Origin: JBEOJY01 sp040275305
Lineage (GTDB): Bacteria; Pseudomonadota; Alphaproteobacteria; UBA9219
Direction: 5' to 3'
Length of the DNA: 64,000 nucleotides
Assembly (NCBI GenBank): GCA_040275305.1
Contig: JBEOJY010000007.1
Location: 62,001-126,000 of the forward strand
Position 1 is the stretch's first letter; the number at the start of each line of letters is the position of its first letter. The position numbers and the translations under genes were made by a program. The notes beneath the pieces are model-generated. The model saw only the letters and a program-made list of their open reading frames with translations. It was not told where the DNA came from and did not search any database. This document shows, one piece after another, positions 52,236 to 61,061 of this stretch.

Positions 52236-52378
52236 CGTCATCGCGAGGAGCCTTCTTCAGGCGACGCGGCGATCCAGAGTCGGTGGCGATGTCCTGCGGG
52301 ATTCTGGATTGCTTCCGCCGTCGTTGCTACGCAACTATGGCGGACAGGTCGCCCCCAAGAGGGGGCTCGCAATGACGG
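52236..52378. repeat. R2 dispersed repeat downstream of dnaA
   Basis: CCGTCATCGCGAGGAGCCTT opens the unit. After the inner GGCGATCCAGAGTCGG / GGATTCTGGATTGCTTC pair it ends GGGGGCTCGCAATGACGG. Confidence 0.75.
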
Positions 52379-52469
52379 CGCTGTTTCCACCTTCGTCTTT
52401 ACGCCTTCAACGAGGCTTGGCAGTTACAATGGTTTTGCTTACTGATCGCAGCCGCAAGCGCAGTCTCGT

Positions 52470-52533
52470 TCCCTCCTCCTCGTCGGGAGGGTTAACCCTA
52501 ACCCTCCCCACGAGGGGGAGGGAGCTGGGCCGC
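52470..52533. repeat. R4-like inverted repeat
   Basis: CGTTCCCTCCTCCTCGTCGG and CCCCACGAGGGGGAGGGAG form a compact inverted repeat around GGTTAACCCTAACC, just upstream of lpxK. Confidence 0.65.
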
Positions 52534-52559
52534 GCCAATGGCCAGAATTATTCTTCTCC

Positions 52560-53534
52560 ATGAAAGCCCCTTCCTTCTGGTATCGCCCAGCCGGAGCGCT
52601 CGCCTCGCTGCTTATGCCGCTAGGATGCGCCTACGCCGCAGCCACGGCATACAGGCTATCATCAAGCCATCCCTATCGCCCCAAAACTCCCGTCATCTGC
52701 GTCGGTAACATCACGGCAGGCGGCGCGGGCAAAACCCCGACAGCGCTCGCGCTCGCGCAACTACTGCAAAAGCTTGGTCATCGGCCCGCCTTCGTCTCGC
52801 GCGGCTACGGCGGCAGGCTAACAGGCCCGACCAAAGTCGATCCCGCGCGACATGCCGCCGCCGATGTCGGCGACGAGCCGCTTGTGCTCGCGCGACAAGC
52901 CCCCGTCTGGATCTCCCGCAACCGCGCGGCGGCAGCGAAGGAAGCGGAAAAGCAATCGACAATTCTCATCCTCGACGACGGACTTCAGAATCCATCCGTG
53001 GCGAAAGATTTAAGTATCCTCGTCATCGACGGCGAGACCGGAATCGGCAACGGCCTCTGTATCCCCGCAGGCCCCTTGCGCGAACCGTTCGCCGCCGCGC
53101 TCCAGCGCGTGCAAGCGCTCATCATCATCGGCCCAGAAGACAAACAAAACCTCGCCGCGCAAGCCAGCTGCCCCGTCTTCCGCGCGGATTTTATCCCGAC
53201 GAATCTCGACGACCTCCCGCGCGACAAGCCATTCCTCGCCTTCGCAGGCATCGGCAGACCAGAGAAGTTTTACGCGACTTGCCACAAAGCAGGCTTAACC
53301 CTCGCCGCCACGCGCGACTTCTCCGATCATCATGCCTTCTGGCCAAGCGACCTCAACGCGCTGACTGAAGAGTCGCAACGCCTTGAAGCAATGCTCCTGA
53401 CAACAGAGAAGGATTACGCAAGACTGCCTCTAGAATTTGCGAAGCGCGTATATGTCTTGCGCGTAAATCTCGTGATAGACAATCAACAGGCGCTGTCCGA
53501 CCTGCTCAAGAAAGTCTGCCCGCCACTCCTATAG
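52560..53534 (+). CDS. lpxK: Tetraacyldisaccharide 4'-kinase
   Basis: This 324-residue inner-membrane kinase phosphorylates the lipid A disaccharide at the 4' position. An N-terminal hydrophobic segment (SLLMPLGCAYAAATAYRL) is followed by the P-loop GNITAGGAGKTPTALALAQL, FVSRGYGGRL, GDEPLVLARQAPVWISRNRA and ILDDGLQNPS. It overlaps the end of the convergent ruvX by 6 nt. Other lipid A genes (waaA, lpxB) are not adjacent. Confidence 0.93.
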   Translation: MKAPSFWYRPAGALASLLMPLGCAYAAATAYRLSSSHPYRPKTPVICVGNITAGGAGKTPTALALAQLLQKLGHRPAFVSRGYGGRLTGPTKVDPARHAAADVGDEPLVLARQAPVWISRNRAAAAKEAEKQSTILILDDGLQNPSVAKDLSILVIDGETGIGNGLCIPAGPLREPFAAALQRVQALIIIGPEDKQNLAAQASCPVFRADFIPTNLDDLPRDKPFLAFAGIGRPEKFYATCHKAGLTLAATRDFSDHHAFWPSDLNALTEESQRLEAMLLTTEKDYARLPLEFAKRVYVLRVNLVIDNQQALSDLLKKVCPPLL

Positions 53535-54020
53535 GCGCGGCATCTGCCTCTGCAAAGCATCCAGCGCGCCTTGCAGAATATAGGCCGCCGCCGCCTTATC
53601 GATCACCGCGTCGCGCCGCTTGCGGCTCATATCGTCGGAAATCATAAAGCGCTCAACCGCCGCCGAAGAAAGCCGCTCATCCCAAAAAGCGATCGGCATA
53701 TCGGGAACCGGCAAAACGCCTTGAGCCAACAGATTCCGCGCGAACGCCCGCGCCGACTGCGCCGAAGGCCCCTCCGACCCGTCCATATTCTTAGGCAGCC
53801 CGATCACCAGCCCTCCGACCTGCCGCTCTTGAACGATTTTCGCCAACATCGCAGCGTCCTGCGAGAACTTCTTGCGCATAATCGTGGTCAAAGGCGACGC
53901 CACCCGCAAACCCGGATCGGACACGGCGACGCCAATCGCCACGCTTCCGGGATCAATCCCCAGAAGACAGGTTCCTTGAGGCAAAAGCCCTGATAATTCG
54001 GAAAGGTTGCACAGCGCCAT
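53529..54020 (-). CDS. ruvX: Putative pre-16S rRNA nuclease / Holliday junction resolvase (YqgF/RuvX)
   Basis: This 163-residue RNase H-fold protein processes the 16S rRNA 5' end in E. coli and is also called a Holliday junction resolvase. Motifs are LLGIDPGSVAIGVAVSD with the first catalytic Asp, GLVIGLPKNMDGSEGPSAQS, IAFWDERLSSAAVERF and the C-terminal RRDAVIDKAAAAYILQGALD. ATG at 54020 gives the family length. The longer reading to 54101 adds an unconserved leader. It is convergent with lpxK and divergent from gatC. Confidence 0.88.
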   Translation of the reverse strand: MALCNLSELSGLLPQGTCLLGIDPGSVAIGVAVSDPGLRVASPLTTIMRKKFSQDAAMLAKIVQERQVGGLVIGLPKNMDGSEGPSAQSARAFARNLLAQGVLPVPDMPIAFWDERLSSAAVERFMISDDMSRKRRDAVIDKAAAAYILQGALDALQRQMPRL

Positions 54021-54112
54021 GGCCAATGATAGCTTGCGCTTACCGCATATCAAAGCCGTATTTCTTAATTTATCGGCCTTAGTGCGCTTTGTATAAAGCA
54101 AGCAGAGCCTAA

Positions 54113-54148
54113 TTCCCTCCCCGCAAGGGGGAGGGAATTAGGCTGCGC
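54113..54148. repeat. R4 half-copy
   Basis: TAATTCCCTCCCCGCAAGGG and GGAGGGAATTAGG form a short self-complementary R4 remnant between ruvX and gatC. Confidence 0.6.
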
Positions 54149-54186
54149 TATCGGCTAAGACGAACACAACAGAACACAGGTCTGGC

Positions 54187-54474
54187 ATGTCCATCGACGC
54201 TAAAACAGCAGATAAAATCGCGCATCTGGCGAGGCTCAAAGTCCCGGCGGAAGAAAAGCAATCCGTCGCGGGCGAACTGAACAAAATTCTCGGCTGGGTC
54301 GAACAATTGAACGCGCTCAACGTGTCGAACGTCGAGCCGCTCGCCAACGTCAACGACAAAGCGCTGCGCAAGCGCCCGGATATCATCAACGACGGCGGCC
54401 ATCCGAAGGATATCCTCGCCAACGCGCCGTCGAGCACCGCCGACTTCTTCACCGTGCCGAAAGTGGTGGAGTGA
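54187..54474 (+). CDS. gatC: Aspartyl/glutamyl-tRNA amidotransferase subunit C
   Basis: This 95-residue subunit stabilises the GatCAB complex, which converts Glu-tRNA-Gln and Asp-tRNA-Asn to the amidated forms. It reads MSIDAKTADKIAHLARLKVP, EELN-type linker VAGELNKILGWVEQLNALN and the end VLANAPSSTADFFTVPKVVE-like. It is the first gene of the gatC-gatA-gatB run. An R1 half-repeat sits between it and gatA. Confidence 0.93.
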   Translation: MSIDAKTADKIAHLARLKVPAEEKQSVAGELNKILGWVEQLNALNVSNVEPLANVNDKALRKRPDIINDGGHPKDILANAPSSTADFFTVPKVVE

Positions 54475-54499
54475 GGATTTCCATGCCATTAAGGACGGC

Positions 54500-54528
54500 G
54501 TCATGCCCGCGCAGGCGGGCATCCCATT
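54500..54528. repeat. R1 half-copy between gatC and gatA
   Basis: GTCATGCCCGCGCAGGCGGG with CATCCCATTTG is a single R1 arm, similar to 30059-30088. It lies within the operon, upstream of the gatA ribosome-binding site. Confidence 0.65.
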
Positions 54529-54555
54529 TGTTTCATGCATAAAACAGGGATAATT

Positions 54556-56046
54556 ATGACCAAACTAACCGATTTATCCGCCACCGAAGCGCTCGCCGGA
54601 TTAGCCGCCAAACAATTCAGCGCCGTGGAAGTGACGCAGGCGCATATCGACGCGAACAGCGCCGAAACCGCCAAAGCCCTGAACATCTTCATCACGCCAA
54701 CCTTCGATCTCGCGCTGAAGCAAGCCAAAGAGTCCGACGCGCGCCGCGCCGCCGACAAGGCCGGAGCCATGGACGGAATCCCCATGGCGATGAAGGACCT
54801 CTATTGCACCAAAGGCGTCCGCACCACCGCCGCAAGCCATATCCTCGACAATTTCGTTCCTCCTTACGAGTCCACCGTCTCGCAGAAACTGCTCGACGCT
54901 GGCTGCGCGATGCTCGGCAAGGTCAACCTCGACGAATTCGCGATGGGTTCCGGCGGCGTCACCAGCTATTTCGGCCCCGCCATCAACCCATGGTCCGGCC
55001 CGGAGCCAGCCAAAGCCGCGCGCAAGCTGATCCCCGGCGGCTCGTCCAGCGGCTCCTCGGCATCGGTCGCCGCGCGTCTGGCCATGATCGCCACCGCGAC
55101 CGACACGGGCGGCTCGATCCGCCAACCCGCCTCCGTCACCGGCCTCTGCGGCATCAAGCCAACTTATGGCCGCTGCTCGCGCTGGGGCATCATCGCCTTC
55201 GCTTCCTCGCTCGATCAGGCGGGCACAATGACGCGCACCGTCGCGGATTCGGCGCTGATGCTGAAAACCATGGCAGGGTTCGATCCAAAGGACTCCACCT
55301 CCATCGACACGCCTGTGCCGGACTACATGTCCGCGCTGGGAACCTCCGTCAAAGGCCTCAAAATCGGCATCCCCAAGGAATACCGCATTGAAGGCATCAA
55401 CCCCGAAGTCGATGCGCTGTGGAACAAGGGCAAGGATATGCTGCGCGACGCGGGCGCGGAAATTGTGGAAGACATCAGCCTGCCGCACACCAAATATTCC
55501 CTACCCGTCTATTACATCATCGCCCCCGCCGAAGCTTCCTCGAACCTCGCGCGCTACGACGGCGTCAGATTCGGCCTCCGTGTGCCGGGCGAGAATCTCG
55601 CAGATATGTACGCCAACACGCGCGGCGAAGGCTTCGGCAAGGAAGTGCGCCGCCGCATCCTGATGGGCACATATGTGCTCTCCGCAGGCTACTACGACGC
55701 CTATTACTTGAAAGCCCAGCGTGTGCGCCGCCTGATCCGCAACGACTTCGACGAAGCCTTCAAACGCTGCGACGTGCTGCTAACTCCTGCCTCCCCCTCC
55801 ACGGCCTTCGCGATTGGCGAAAAGCAGGATGACCCGATCCAGATGTACCTCGAAGACGTGTTCACCGTGCCGCTTAATCTCGCAGGATTGCCCGGCATGA
55901 CGGTTCCCGTAGGCCTCGCGCAAAACGGCCTGCCCATGGGCCTCCAGATTATCGGCAAATCCTTCGACGAAATGACCATATTCAAAGCCGCTTCGGCGCT
56001 GGAAAAGGCGGCCAATTTCACGCACAAACCGCCATTTACAGCGTAA
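54556..56046 (+). CDS. gatA: Aspartyl/glutamyl-tRNA amidotransferase subunit A
   Basis: This 496-residue amidase-signature subunit releases ammonia from glutamine for tRNA amidation. The Ser-cisSer-Lys triad is represented by the Lys in GIPMAMKDLYCTKG and the serines in PGGSSSGSSASVAARL and ATDTGGSIRQPAS. ATG at 54556 (MTKLTDLS) after AGGGA is chosen over 54535, which would begin inside repeat-flanking sequence. It lies in the gatCAB operon. Confidence 0.94.
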   Translation: MTKLTDLSATEALAGLAAKQFSAVEVTQAHIDANSAETAKALNIFITPTFDLALKQAKESDARRAADKAGAMDGIPMAMKDLYCTKGVRTTAASHILDNFVPPYESTVSQKLLDAGCAMLGKVNLDEFAMGSGGVTSYFGPAINPWSGPEPAKAARKLIPGGSSSGSSASVAARLAMIATATDTGGSIRQPASVTGLCGIKPTYGRCSRWGIIAFASSLDQAGTMTRTVADSALMLKTMAGFDPKDSTSIDTPVPDYMSALGTSVKGLKIGIPKEYRIEGINPEVDALWNKGKDMLRDAGAEIVEDISLPHTKYSLPVYYIIAPAEASSNLARYDGVRFGLRVPGENLADMYANTRGEGFGKEVRRRILMGTYVLSAGYYDAYYLKAQRVRRLIRNDFDEAFKRCDVLLTPASPSTAFAIGEKQDDPIQMYLEDVFTVPLNLAGLPGMTVPVGLAQNGLPMGLQIIGKSFDEMTIFKAASALEKAANFTHKPPFTA

Positions 56047-56087
56047 TAGAAAACGCACTCTTACAATCAGACAAAACGGTATAACCA

Positions 56088-57542
56088 ATGGCGACAATTC
56101 AAGGCAACACAGGCGAATGGGAAATGGTGATCGGGCTGGAAGTCCACGCTCAGGTCATCTCGCAAAGCAAGCTCTTCTCCGGCGCGGCGACGCAGTTCGG
56201 CGCAGCCCCGAACGAGCAGGTCAGCACCGTGGACGCGGCCTTTCCGGGCATGCTCCCCGTCATCAACGAAGTCTGCGTCGAGCAAGCGGTGCGCACAGGC
56301 TTAGGGCTGAAGGCGCAAATCAACCTGACTTCCGTGTTCGACCGCAAGAACTACTTCTACGCCGACCTGCCCGCTGGCTATCAGATCAGCCAGTACACGC
56401 AGCCCATCGTCGGCAAGGGCGAAATCCTGCTCGACCTCGCGGACGGCACGACCCGCGCCATCGGCATCACCCGCCTGCATCTGGAACAAGACGCGGGCAA
56501 GAGCATGCACGACCAAAGCCCCAACGAAACCTATGTCGACCTCAACCGCGCGGGCGTCGCCCTGATGGAAATCGTGTCGGAACCCGACATGCGTTCCGGC
56601 GAAGAAGCCGGAGCCTACTTAAAGAAACTCCGCGCCATCCTGCGCTATCTCGGCACCTGCGACGGCAACATGGAGGAAGGCTCCATGCGCTGCGACGTGA
56701 ACCTGTCCATGCGCCGCATGGGCACGACCGAGTTCGGCACGCGCTGTGAAATCAAGAACGTCAACTCGATCCGCTTCGTGCAGCAGGCCATCGAATACGA
56801 GTCGCGCCGTCAGGTCGAAGTGCTCGAAAGCGGCGGCAAGATCAATCAGGAAACGCGCCTGTGGGACACCGGAAAAGGCATCACGCGCTCGATGCGCTCG
56901 AAGGAAGACGCGCACGATTACCGCTATTTCCCCGACCCGGATTTGCTGCCGCTCAAGCTCGACGCGCAATGGGTCGAAGGCATCAAGGCTACGCTGCCGG
57001 AACTCCCCGACGACAAGAAAGCCCGCTTCATCGCGGAGTATAAGCTCTCGCCCTACGATGCCTCGGTGCTCGTGGCCGACCGCGAAACGGCGGAGTTCTT
57101 TGAACAAGTCGCCAAAGGCCGCGACGGCAAAATCGCCGCCAATTGGGTCACCGGAGAATTCTTCGGCGCGTTGAACAGGCTCGGCAAAACCATCGCCGAC
57201 AGCCCCGTCTCAGCCAAAGCGCTAGGCGAACTGATCGACCTCATCGCCGATCAAACCGTCTCGAACCGCATCGCCAAGGATGTCTTCGAAGCCATGCTGG
57301 AAACCGGCAAACCCGCCGCCGTGATCGTCGAGGAACGCGGCCTGAAACAGGTCACCGACACCGGAGCCATCGAAAAAGCCATCGACTCCATCCTCGCCGC
57401 CAACGCCGACAAAGTCGTGGAATACAGGTCAGGCAAAGACAAACTCTTCGGCTTCTTCATCGGCCAAGTCATGAAAGCGACAGGCGGCAAAGCCAACCCC
57501 GCGATGCTGAACGACATCTTGAAAAAGAAGCTGAGCGGATAA
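56088..57542 (+). CDS. gatB: Aspartyl/glutamyl-tRNA amidotransferase subunit B
   Basis: This 484-residue kinase-like subunit activates the tRNA-bound Glu or Asp and receives ammonia from GatA. It has the family start WEMVIGLEVHAQVISQSKLF, FDRKNYFYADLPAGYQISQY, HLEQDAGKSMHD, DLNRAGVALMEIVSEPDMRS and a C-terminal GatB/YqeY domain for tRNA binding. The substrate-tRNA binding tail is intact. It ends the operon, followed by a composite R1/R5 repeat. Confidence 0.95.
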   Translation: MATIQGNTGEWEMVIGLEVHAQVISQSKLFSGAATQFGAAPNEQVSTVDAAFPGMLPVINEVCVEQAVRTGLGLKAQINLTSVFDRKNYFYADLPAGYQISQYTQPIVGKGEILLDLADGTTRAIGITRLHLEQDAGKSMHDQSPNETYVDLNRAGVALMEIVSEPDMRSGEEAGAYLKKLRAILRYLGTCDGNMEEGSMRCDVNLSMRRMGTTEFGTRCEIKNVNSIRFVQQAIEYESRRQVEVLESGGKINQETRLWDTGKGITRSMRSKEDAHDYRYFPDPDLLPLKLDAQWVEGIKATLPELPDDKKARFIAEYKLSPYDASVLVADRETAEFFEQVAKGRDGKIAANWVTGEFFGALNRLGKTIADSPVSAKALGELIDLIADQTVSNRIAKDVFEAMLETGKPAAVIVEERGLKQVTDTGAIEKAIDSILAANADKVVEYRSGKDKLFGFFIGQVMKATGGKANPAMLNDILKKKLSG

Positions 57543-57595
57543 ATCGTCTCAGACTTACTGATTGATACTGCTAAAAGAATACTCTCTCCGCTGGT

Positions 57596-57761
57596 CATGC
57601 CCGCGCATGCGGGCATCCAGCTCCCGACGTTGAAACAAAGCCAATACCTACAAGCCAAGCGCACACATCTGGGACAGGGGATGGATGCCCGCCTTCGCGG
57701 GCAAGACGCTTGCGGCTTATTTTTCCTACAATATCAAGGAACCTGTCTGTAGGGTAGCATG
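57596..57761. repeat. Composite dispersed repeat (R1 + R5), inverted core
   Basis: The R1 arms at 57596-57617 and 57682-57704 enclose CTCCCGACGTTGAAACAAAG...GGGACAGGGG. An R5 tail to CTGTAGGGTAGCATG follows. Compared with 22-196, the core is inverted relative to the tail while the arms keep their places. Confidence 0.8.
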
Positions 57762-57776
57762 CTCAGATCCAACACA

Positions 57777-58298
57777 TCACCTTCCGCCCGCCAGCCATCT
57801 CCTTTTCGGCGTCAGGCGCAGTTGCTGTTTGATCTCGATCATGCGCAGGCAGGCTTCCGCCGCTGCCCCGGCCCGGTCCTGACGCGCGGCATCGGCGCGT
57901 TCCAGAGCCTGCTCCTTCGTCGCGCAGGTCAGAATCCCGTTGCCGATGGCAAGGCAGTGCCTGATTGCCAGTTCCTGCAAGCCCCGTGCGCTCTCGTTGC
58001 CAACGATCTCGTCATGCTGCGTCCCGCCCTTGAGCACGCAGGCGAGCGCGACATACCCGTCAAAACGCCGCCGCAAGGCATCGAAGTCCAAAGCCTTAAC
58101 CGCACAAGCAATGACCGCCGGAATCTCCAGCGCCCCCGGAACCGTCAAAACCTCATGCGTCGCCCCCGCCAGCCCCAACACCGTCCGCGCCGCGCTAAGT
58201 TGCATATCGGCGATATCGTCGTAAAATCGGCCCTCGACGATCAGCACATGTGGATTTGTCTCGAACGAAAAGACTGCGGGTTCGCGATTATGTTCCAT
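57777..58298 (-). CDS. ribH: 6,7-dimethyl-8-ribityllumazine synthase
   Basis: This 173-residue enzyme condenses the pyrimidinedione with 3,4-dihydroxy-2-butanone-4-phosphate. Family motifs are VLIVEGRFYDDIADMQLSAA, VPGALEIPAVIA, ALACVLKGGTQHDEIVGNES with the catalytic His, NGILTCATKEQALERA. ATG at 58298 is chosen because a longer reading to 58343 would start inside an R1 repeat (MPAFAGMT). It lies 23 nt after the ribBA stop codon, last in the nrdR-ribE-ribBA-ribH run. Confidence 0.92.
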   Translation of the reverse strand: MEHNREPAVFSFETNPHVLIVEGRFYDDIADMQLSAARTVLGLAGATHEVLTVPGALEIPAVIACAVKALDFDALRRRFDGYVALACVLKGGTQHDEIVGNESARGLQELAIRHCLAIGNGILTCATKEQALERADAARQDRAGAAAEACLRMIEIKQQLRLTPKRRWLAGGR

Positions 58299-58320
58299 AA
58301 TATTCCCCAAAGTGCGCTGC

Positions 58321-58435
58321 GTCATGCCCGCGAAGGCGGGCATCCATCTCCAACCGTCAGCGGAAGCGCAACGCGCTCCCTATCCATCCTCTCCTTGACA
58401 TCGCGAGCTGGATGCCCGCCTTCGCGGGCATGACA
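58321..58435. repeat. R1 repeat embedded in the 3' end of ribBA
   Basis: The arms GTCATGCCCGCGAAGGCGGG and CCCGCCTTCGCGGGCATGAC enclose a variant core. The minus strand is open through it and supplies the last ~37 codons and the stop codon of the RibBA homologue. Confidence 0.85.
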
Positions 58436-59554
58436 GGAAGAGAATGCAACATGTAGCCCTCTTTGCCCGACCACGGCAATGCCATATCCATCCAGCCCAA
58501 CGATGGAACGCGGCGTGTTCGACAACGACACGATTTCCTTGGCGCCAAGATCCAACAGAATCTGCGCGCCCATGCCGTAATCGCGCAACGCCTGAGCGGA
58601 AGCATCGCGCCTTCCATCAAGATTGGCCATATCTTGCAACAACACGACCACCCCGCGCCCCTCTTGCGCGATTATACGCATCGCCGCTTCCAGCTCCCCG
58701 CCATGCCCACGCGAACGGTCGCCCAGAACATCCTCCAGCACATTCATCGCATGCATGCGCGTCAAGATCGGCCCCGCGCGAACCTCCCCCTTCACCAAAG
58801 CCACATGCCGCGCCTTCGTAAGCCTATCCTCATAGACATGCATCTGAAAACGCCCGCCGAAAACGCTGTCGATATCTCCTGAAGACACGCGCTCGACCAG
58901 ACATTCCGTGCGCCTGCGCAAAGCGATCAAATCCGCGACCGTGCCGAGCTTGATCCCATGCTGCCGCGCGAACCGCGCAAGATCGGGCAGCCGCGCCATC
59001 GTCCCGTCGTCGTTAAGAATCTCACAGATCACGCCCGCCGGAATCAACCCCGCCAAACGCGCCACATCGACCGCCGCTTCCGTATGCCCCGCGCGAACCA
59101 GAACGCCCCCGTCCCGCGCGGTCAGCGGAAACACATGGCCGGGCGTAACAACGCTGTTCGGCCCCGCCTGCGCCGCAATCGCAGCTTGAATCGTGTGCGC
59201 CCTGTCAGCGGCGGAAATCCCCGTCGTCACGCCTTCGCGCGCTTCGATGGAAACCGTGAAAGCCGTCTGGTGCCGCGCCCCGTTATGCGCCGCCATGGGC
59301 GCCAGCCCCAGCTTCTCAATCTGCGCGCGCTCCATCGCAAGGCAAATCAATCCGCGCCCATGGCGAGCCATAAAATTGATCGCTTCCGAAGTCGCGAATT
59401 GCGCCGGAATGATCAAATCGCCTTCGTTCTCGCGGTCCTCATCGTCGGCCAGAATGAACATGCGCCCTTGTCGAGCTTCCTCGATCAAAGCTTCGGGCGA
59501 ACAAATCGCCGCATCTCGCGTCGTCGAAGCCGCAAGCGCCAAAGAAGACTTCAT
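58322..59554 (-). CDS. ribB: 3,4-dihydroxy-2-butanone-4-phosphate synthase with degenerate RibA-like domain (RibBX type)
   Basis: This ~410-residue protein has an N-terminal RibB domain (FILADDEDRENEGDLIIPAQ, RHGRGLICLAM, RHQTAFTVSIEAREGVTTGI, GHTEAAVDVARLAG) that looks active. The C-terminal half is RibA-like, but where an active GTP cyclohydrolase II has three zinc cysteines (HSEC..GD..GSLRCDC) it reads HAMNVLEDVLGDRSRGHGGE. A separate intact RibA is encoded at 21751. The last ~37 residues (from SSCHAREGGHP) are coded by an R1 repeat. ATG at 59554 overlaps the ribE stop codon (ATGA). Confidence 0.9.
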   Translation of the reverse strand: MKSSLALAASTTRDAAICSPEALIEEARQGRMFILADDEDRENEGDLIIPAQFATSEAINFMARHGRGLICLAMERAQIEKLGLAPMAAHNGARHQTAFTVSIEAREGVTTGISAADRAHTIQAAIAAQAGPNSVVTPGHVFPLTARDGGVLVRAGHTEAAVDVARLAGLIPAGVICEILNDDGTMARLPDLARFARQHGIKLGTVADLIALRRRTECLVERVSSGDIDSVFGGRFQMHVYEDRLTKARHVALVKGEVRAGPILTRMHAMNVLEDVLGDRSRGHGGELEAAMRIIAQEGRGVVVLLQDMANLDGRRDASAQALRDYGMGAQILLDLGAKEIVSLSNTPRSIVGLDGYGIAVVGQRGLHVAFSSCHAREGGHPARDVKERMDRERVALPLTVGDGCPPSRA

Positions 59555-60159
59555 TGCGCCGCCTCCTGCGACTCGCAACCCAACCTATGCGCAACATACC
59601 GCACAATCGTATCCACCTCGAAATTCACTTCGTCGCCCGCCTTTCGCTCGCCCAAAGTCGTCGCGGATAAAGTATGCGGAACCAAATTGACGCCAAACCG
59701 CCCCCCTTGAGACGAGTTGATCGTCAGCGACACGCCATCGACCGCCACCGAGCCTTTGACCGCCAGAAATGCCGCGAAAGCCGCCGGAGCCTCGAACGCC
59801 ACGCGCCGACTGTCATTCTCCGCGACAACGCTGACGATCTTCGCGACGCCATCCACATGCCCCGACACCAAATGCCCACCCAGCTCCTGCCCCGCCAGCA
59901 ACGCGCGTTCCAGATTGATCCGCATGCCCGCATGCCAGCTCTTCGCCGTCGTCAAAGAAAGCGTCTCCTGCGACATCTGCGCCGTAAAGCTCCCGGCCTC
60001 CTGCGAAACAACCGTCAGGCACACGCCATTGCAAGCGATCGACGCGCCAATCGCAACATCGCATAATACATCTTCATCCGCCGCGATCCGCAAGGTCCAG
60101 TCGCGCGACGGATCCAGCGAAGAAATAATGCCGATGGTTTGAATAATTCCTGTGAACAC
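59551..60159 (-). CDS. ribE: Riboflavin synthase alpha subunit
   Basis: This 202-residue enzyme converts two molecules of 6,7-dimethyl-8-ribityllumazine to riboflavin. It has the duplicated lumazine-binding fold: MFTGIIQTIGIISSLDP, ASIACNGVCLTVVSQEAGSF and GGHLVSGHVDGVAKIV, then the second repeat with VAVDGVSLTINSSQGGRFGV. It lies 24 nt after nrdR and overlaps ribBA by 4 nt. No FMN riboswitch is recognisable upstream. Confidence 0.93.
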   Translation of the reverse strand: MFTGIIQTIGIISSLDPSRDWTLRIAADEDVLCDVAIGASIACNGVCLTVVSQEAGSFTAQMSQETLSLTTAKSWHAGMRINLERALLAGQELGGHLVSGHVDGVAKIVSVVAENDSRRVAFEAPAAFAAFLAVKGSVAVDGVSLTINSSQGGRFGVNLVPHTLSATTLGERKAGDEVNFEVDTIVRYVAHRLGCESQEAAQ

Positions 60160-60183
60160 GATTCCTTCAGCTTTCTAAAACAA

Positions 60184-60642
60184 TCACGCCGACTCTTTCT
60201 TCAGCGTATCGACAAACTCCTCGAAATCGTCGGTCGAGCGAAAATCCTTGTACACAGAGGCATAGCGCACATACCCGACATGATCGAGCGCGCGCAACGC
60301 ATCCATCGCAAGCTCGCCGATCTTGGAAGCCGGAACGTCGTTCTCGCCTAAGGCTTCCAGTTGCCGCACCAGCCCATTGACGATCTGCTCGATCCGCTCG
60401 CCGTCGAAAGGGCGCTTGCGCATCGCGATCTTGAGCGACCGCGCGATCTTCTCCCGATCAAACGGCTCGCGCGATCCGCTGTTCTTCACCACCGTTAACT
60501 CGCGCAACTGCGCCCGCTCGAAAGTCGTGAACCGCGCCCCACAGCTCCCGCAGAACCGGCGACGCCGAATCGCGGCGTCGTCCTCGGTCGGACGGCTGTC
60601 TTTCACCTGAGTCTCGTCATGTCCACAAAAAGGGCAGCGCAT
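60184..60642 (-). CDS. nrdR: Transcriptional repressor NrdR
   Basis: This 152-residue regulator senses dATP/ATP and represses ribonucleotide reductase genes. The N-terminal zinc ribbon is MRCPFCGHDETQVKDSRPTE with RFCGSCGARFTTFERAQ, followed by an ATP-cone (VVKNSGSREPFDREKIARSL). It is the first gene of the riboflavin run, a typical alphaproteobacterial linkage. Confidence 0.95.
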   Translation of the reverse strand: MRCPFCGHDETQVKDSRPTEDDAAIRRRRFCGSCGARFTTFERAQLRELTVVKNSGSREPFDREKIARSLKIAMRKRPFDGERIEQIVNGLVRQLEALGENDVPASKIGELAMDALRALDHVGYVRYASVYKDFRSTDDFEEFVDTLKKESA

Positions 60643-60682
60643 ACATCAATCTCAGCTCATTGCCGCGACAAACCCGCCGTGA

Positions 60683-60841
60683 TTCCCTCCCCCTTGCGGG
60701 GAGGGTTAGGGTGGGGGATCAGAGGTCAGAAAACAGGTATCAATTATCAGAAAAACGTTGCGGCAAGGTTCTTATAATTGACTTCTATATTCTGCTTTCT
60801 GAATCTCCCCCACCCTAACCCTCCCCGCAAGGGGGAGGGAA
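60683..60841. repeat. R4 dispersed repeat with 34-bp inverted arms (second full copy)
   Basis: Arms 60683-60716 and 60808-60841 are inverted repeats around a ~90-nt loop with TTGCGGCAAGG, matching the copy at 18887-19044 with the loop in the other orientation. It fills most of the 419-nt gap upstream of nrdR and of the next plus-strand gene. Confidence 0.8.
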
Positions 60842-61061
60842 GCGCGCCGCGCTGCCGCTTATATTGCAGTCAAACTCTAACAGGTCTCTCCCTTATCGCC
60901 AACCAGCTTGACGATTCTAGCGTAAAATGCCATAGTATTCATACCAACACACCCCCCGCGCAACTGGCGTCGATGTGGCAGAACCACAGGGAAGCGCGGG
61001 ATATCTGATGTCGCGCGCCTGGGCATTCCGTGTTCAACACGTTGAAACCAGGAGGCGCATT

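Noticed and set aside
60643..60682. FMN riboswitch before the riboflavin genes
   Set aside because: Conserved RFN-element segments are not recognisable upstream of nrdR, ribE or the separate ribA.
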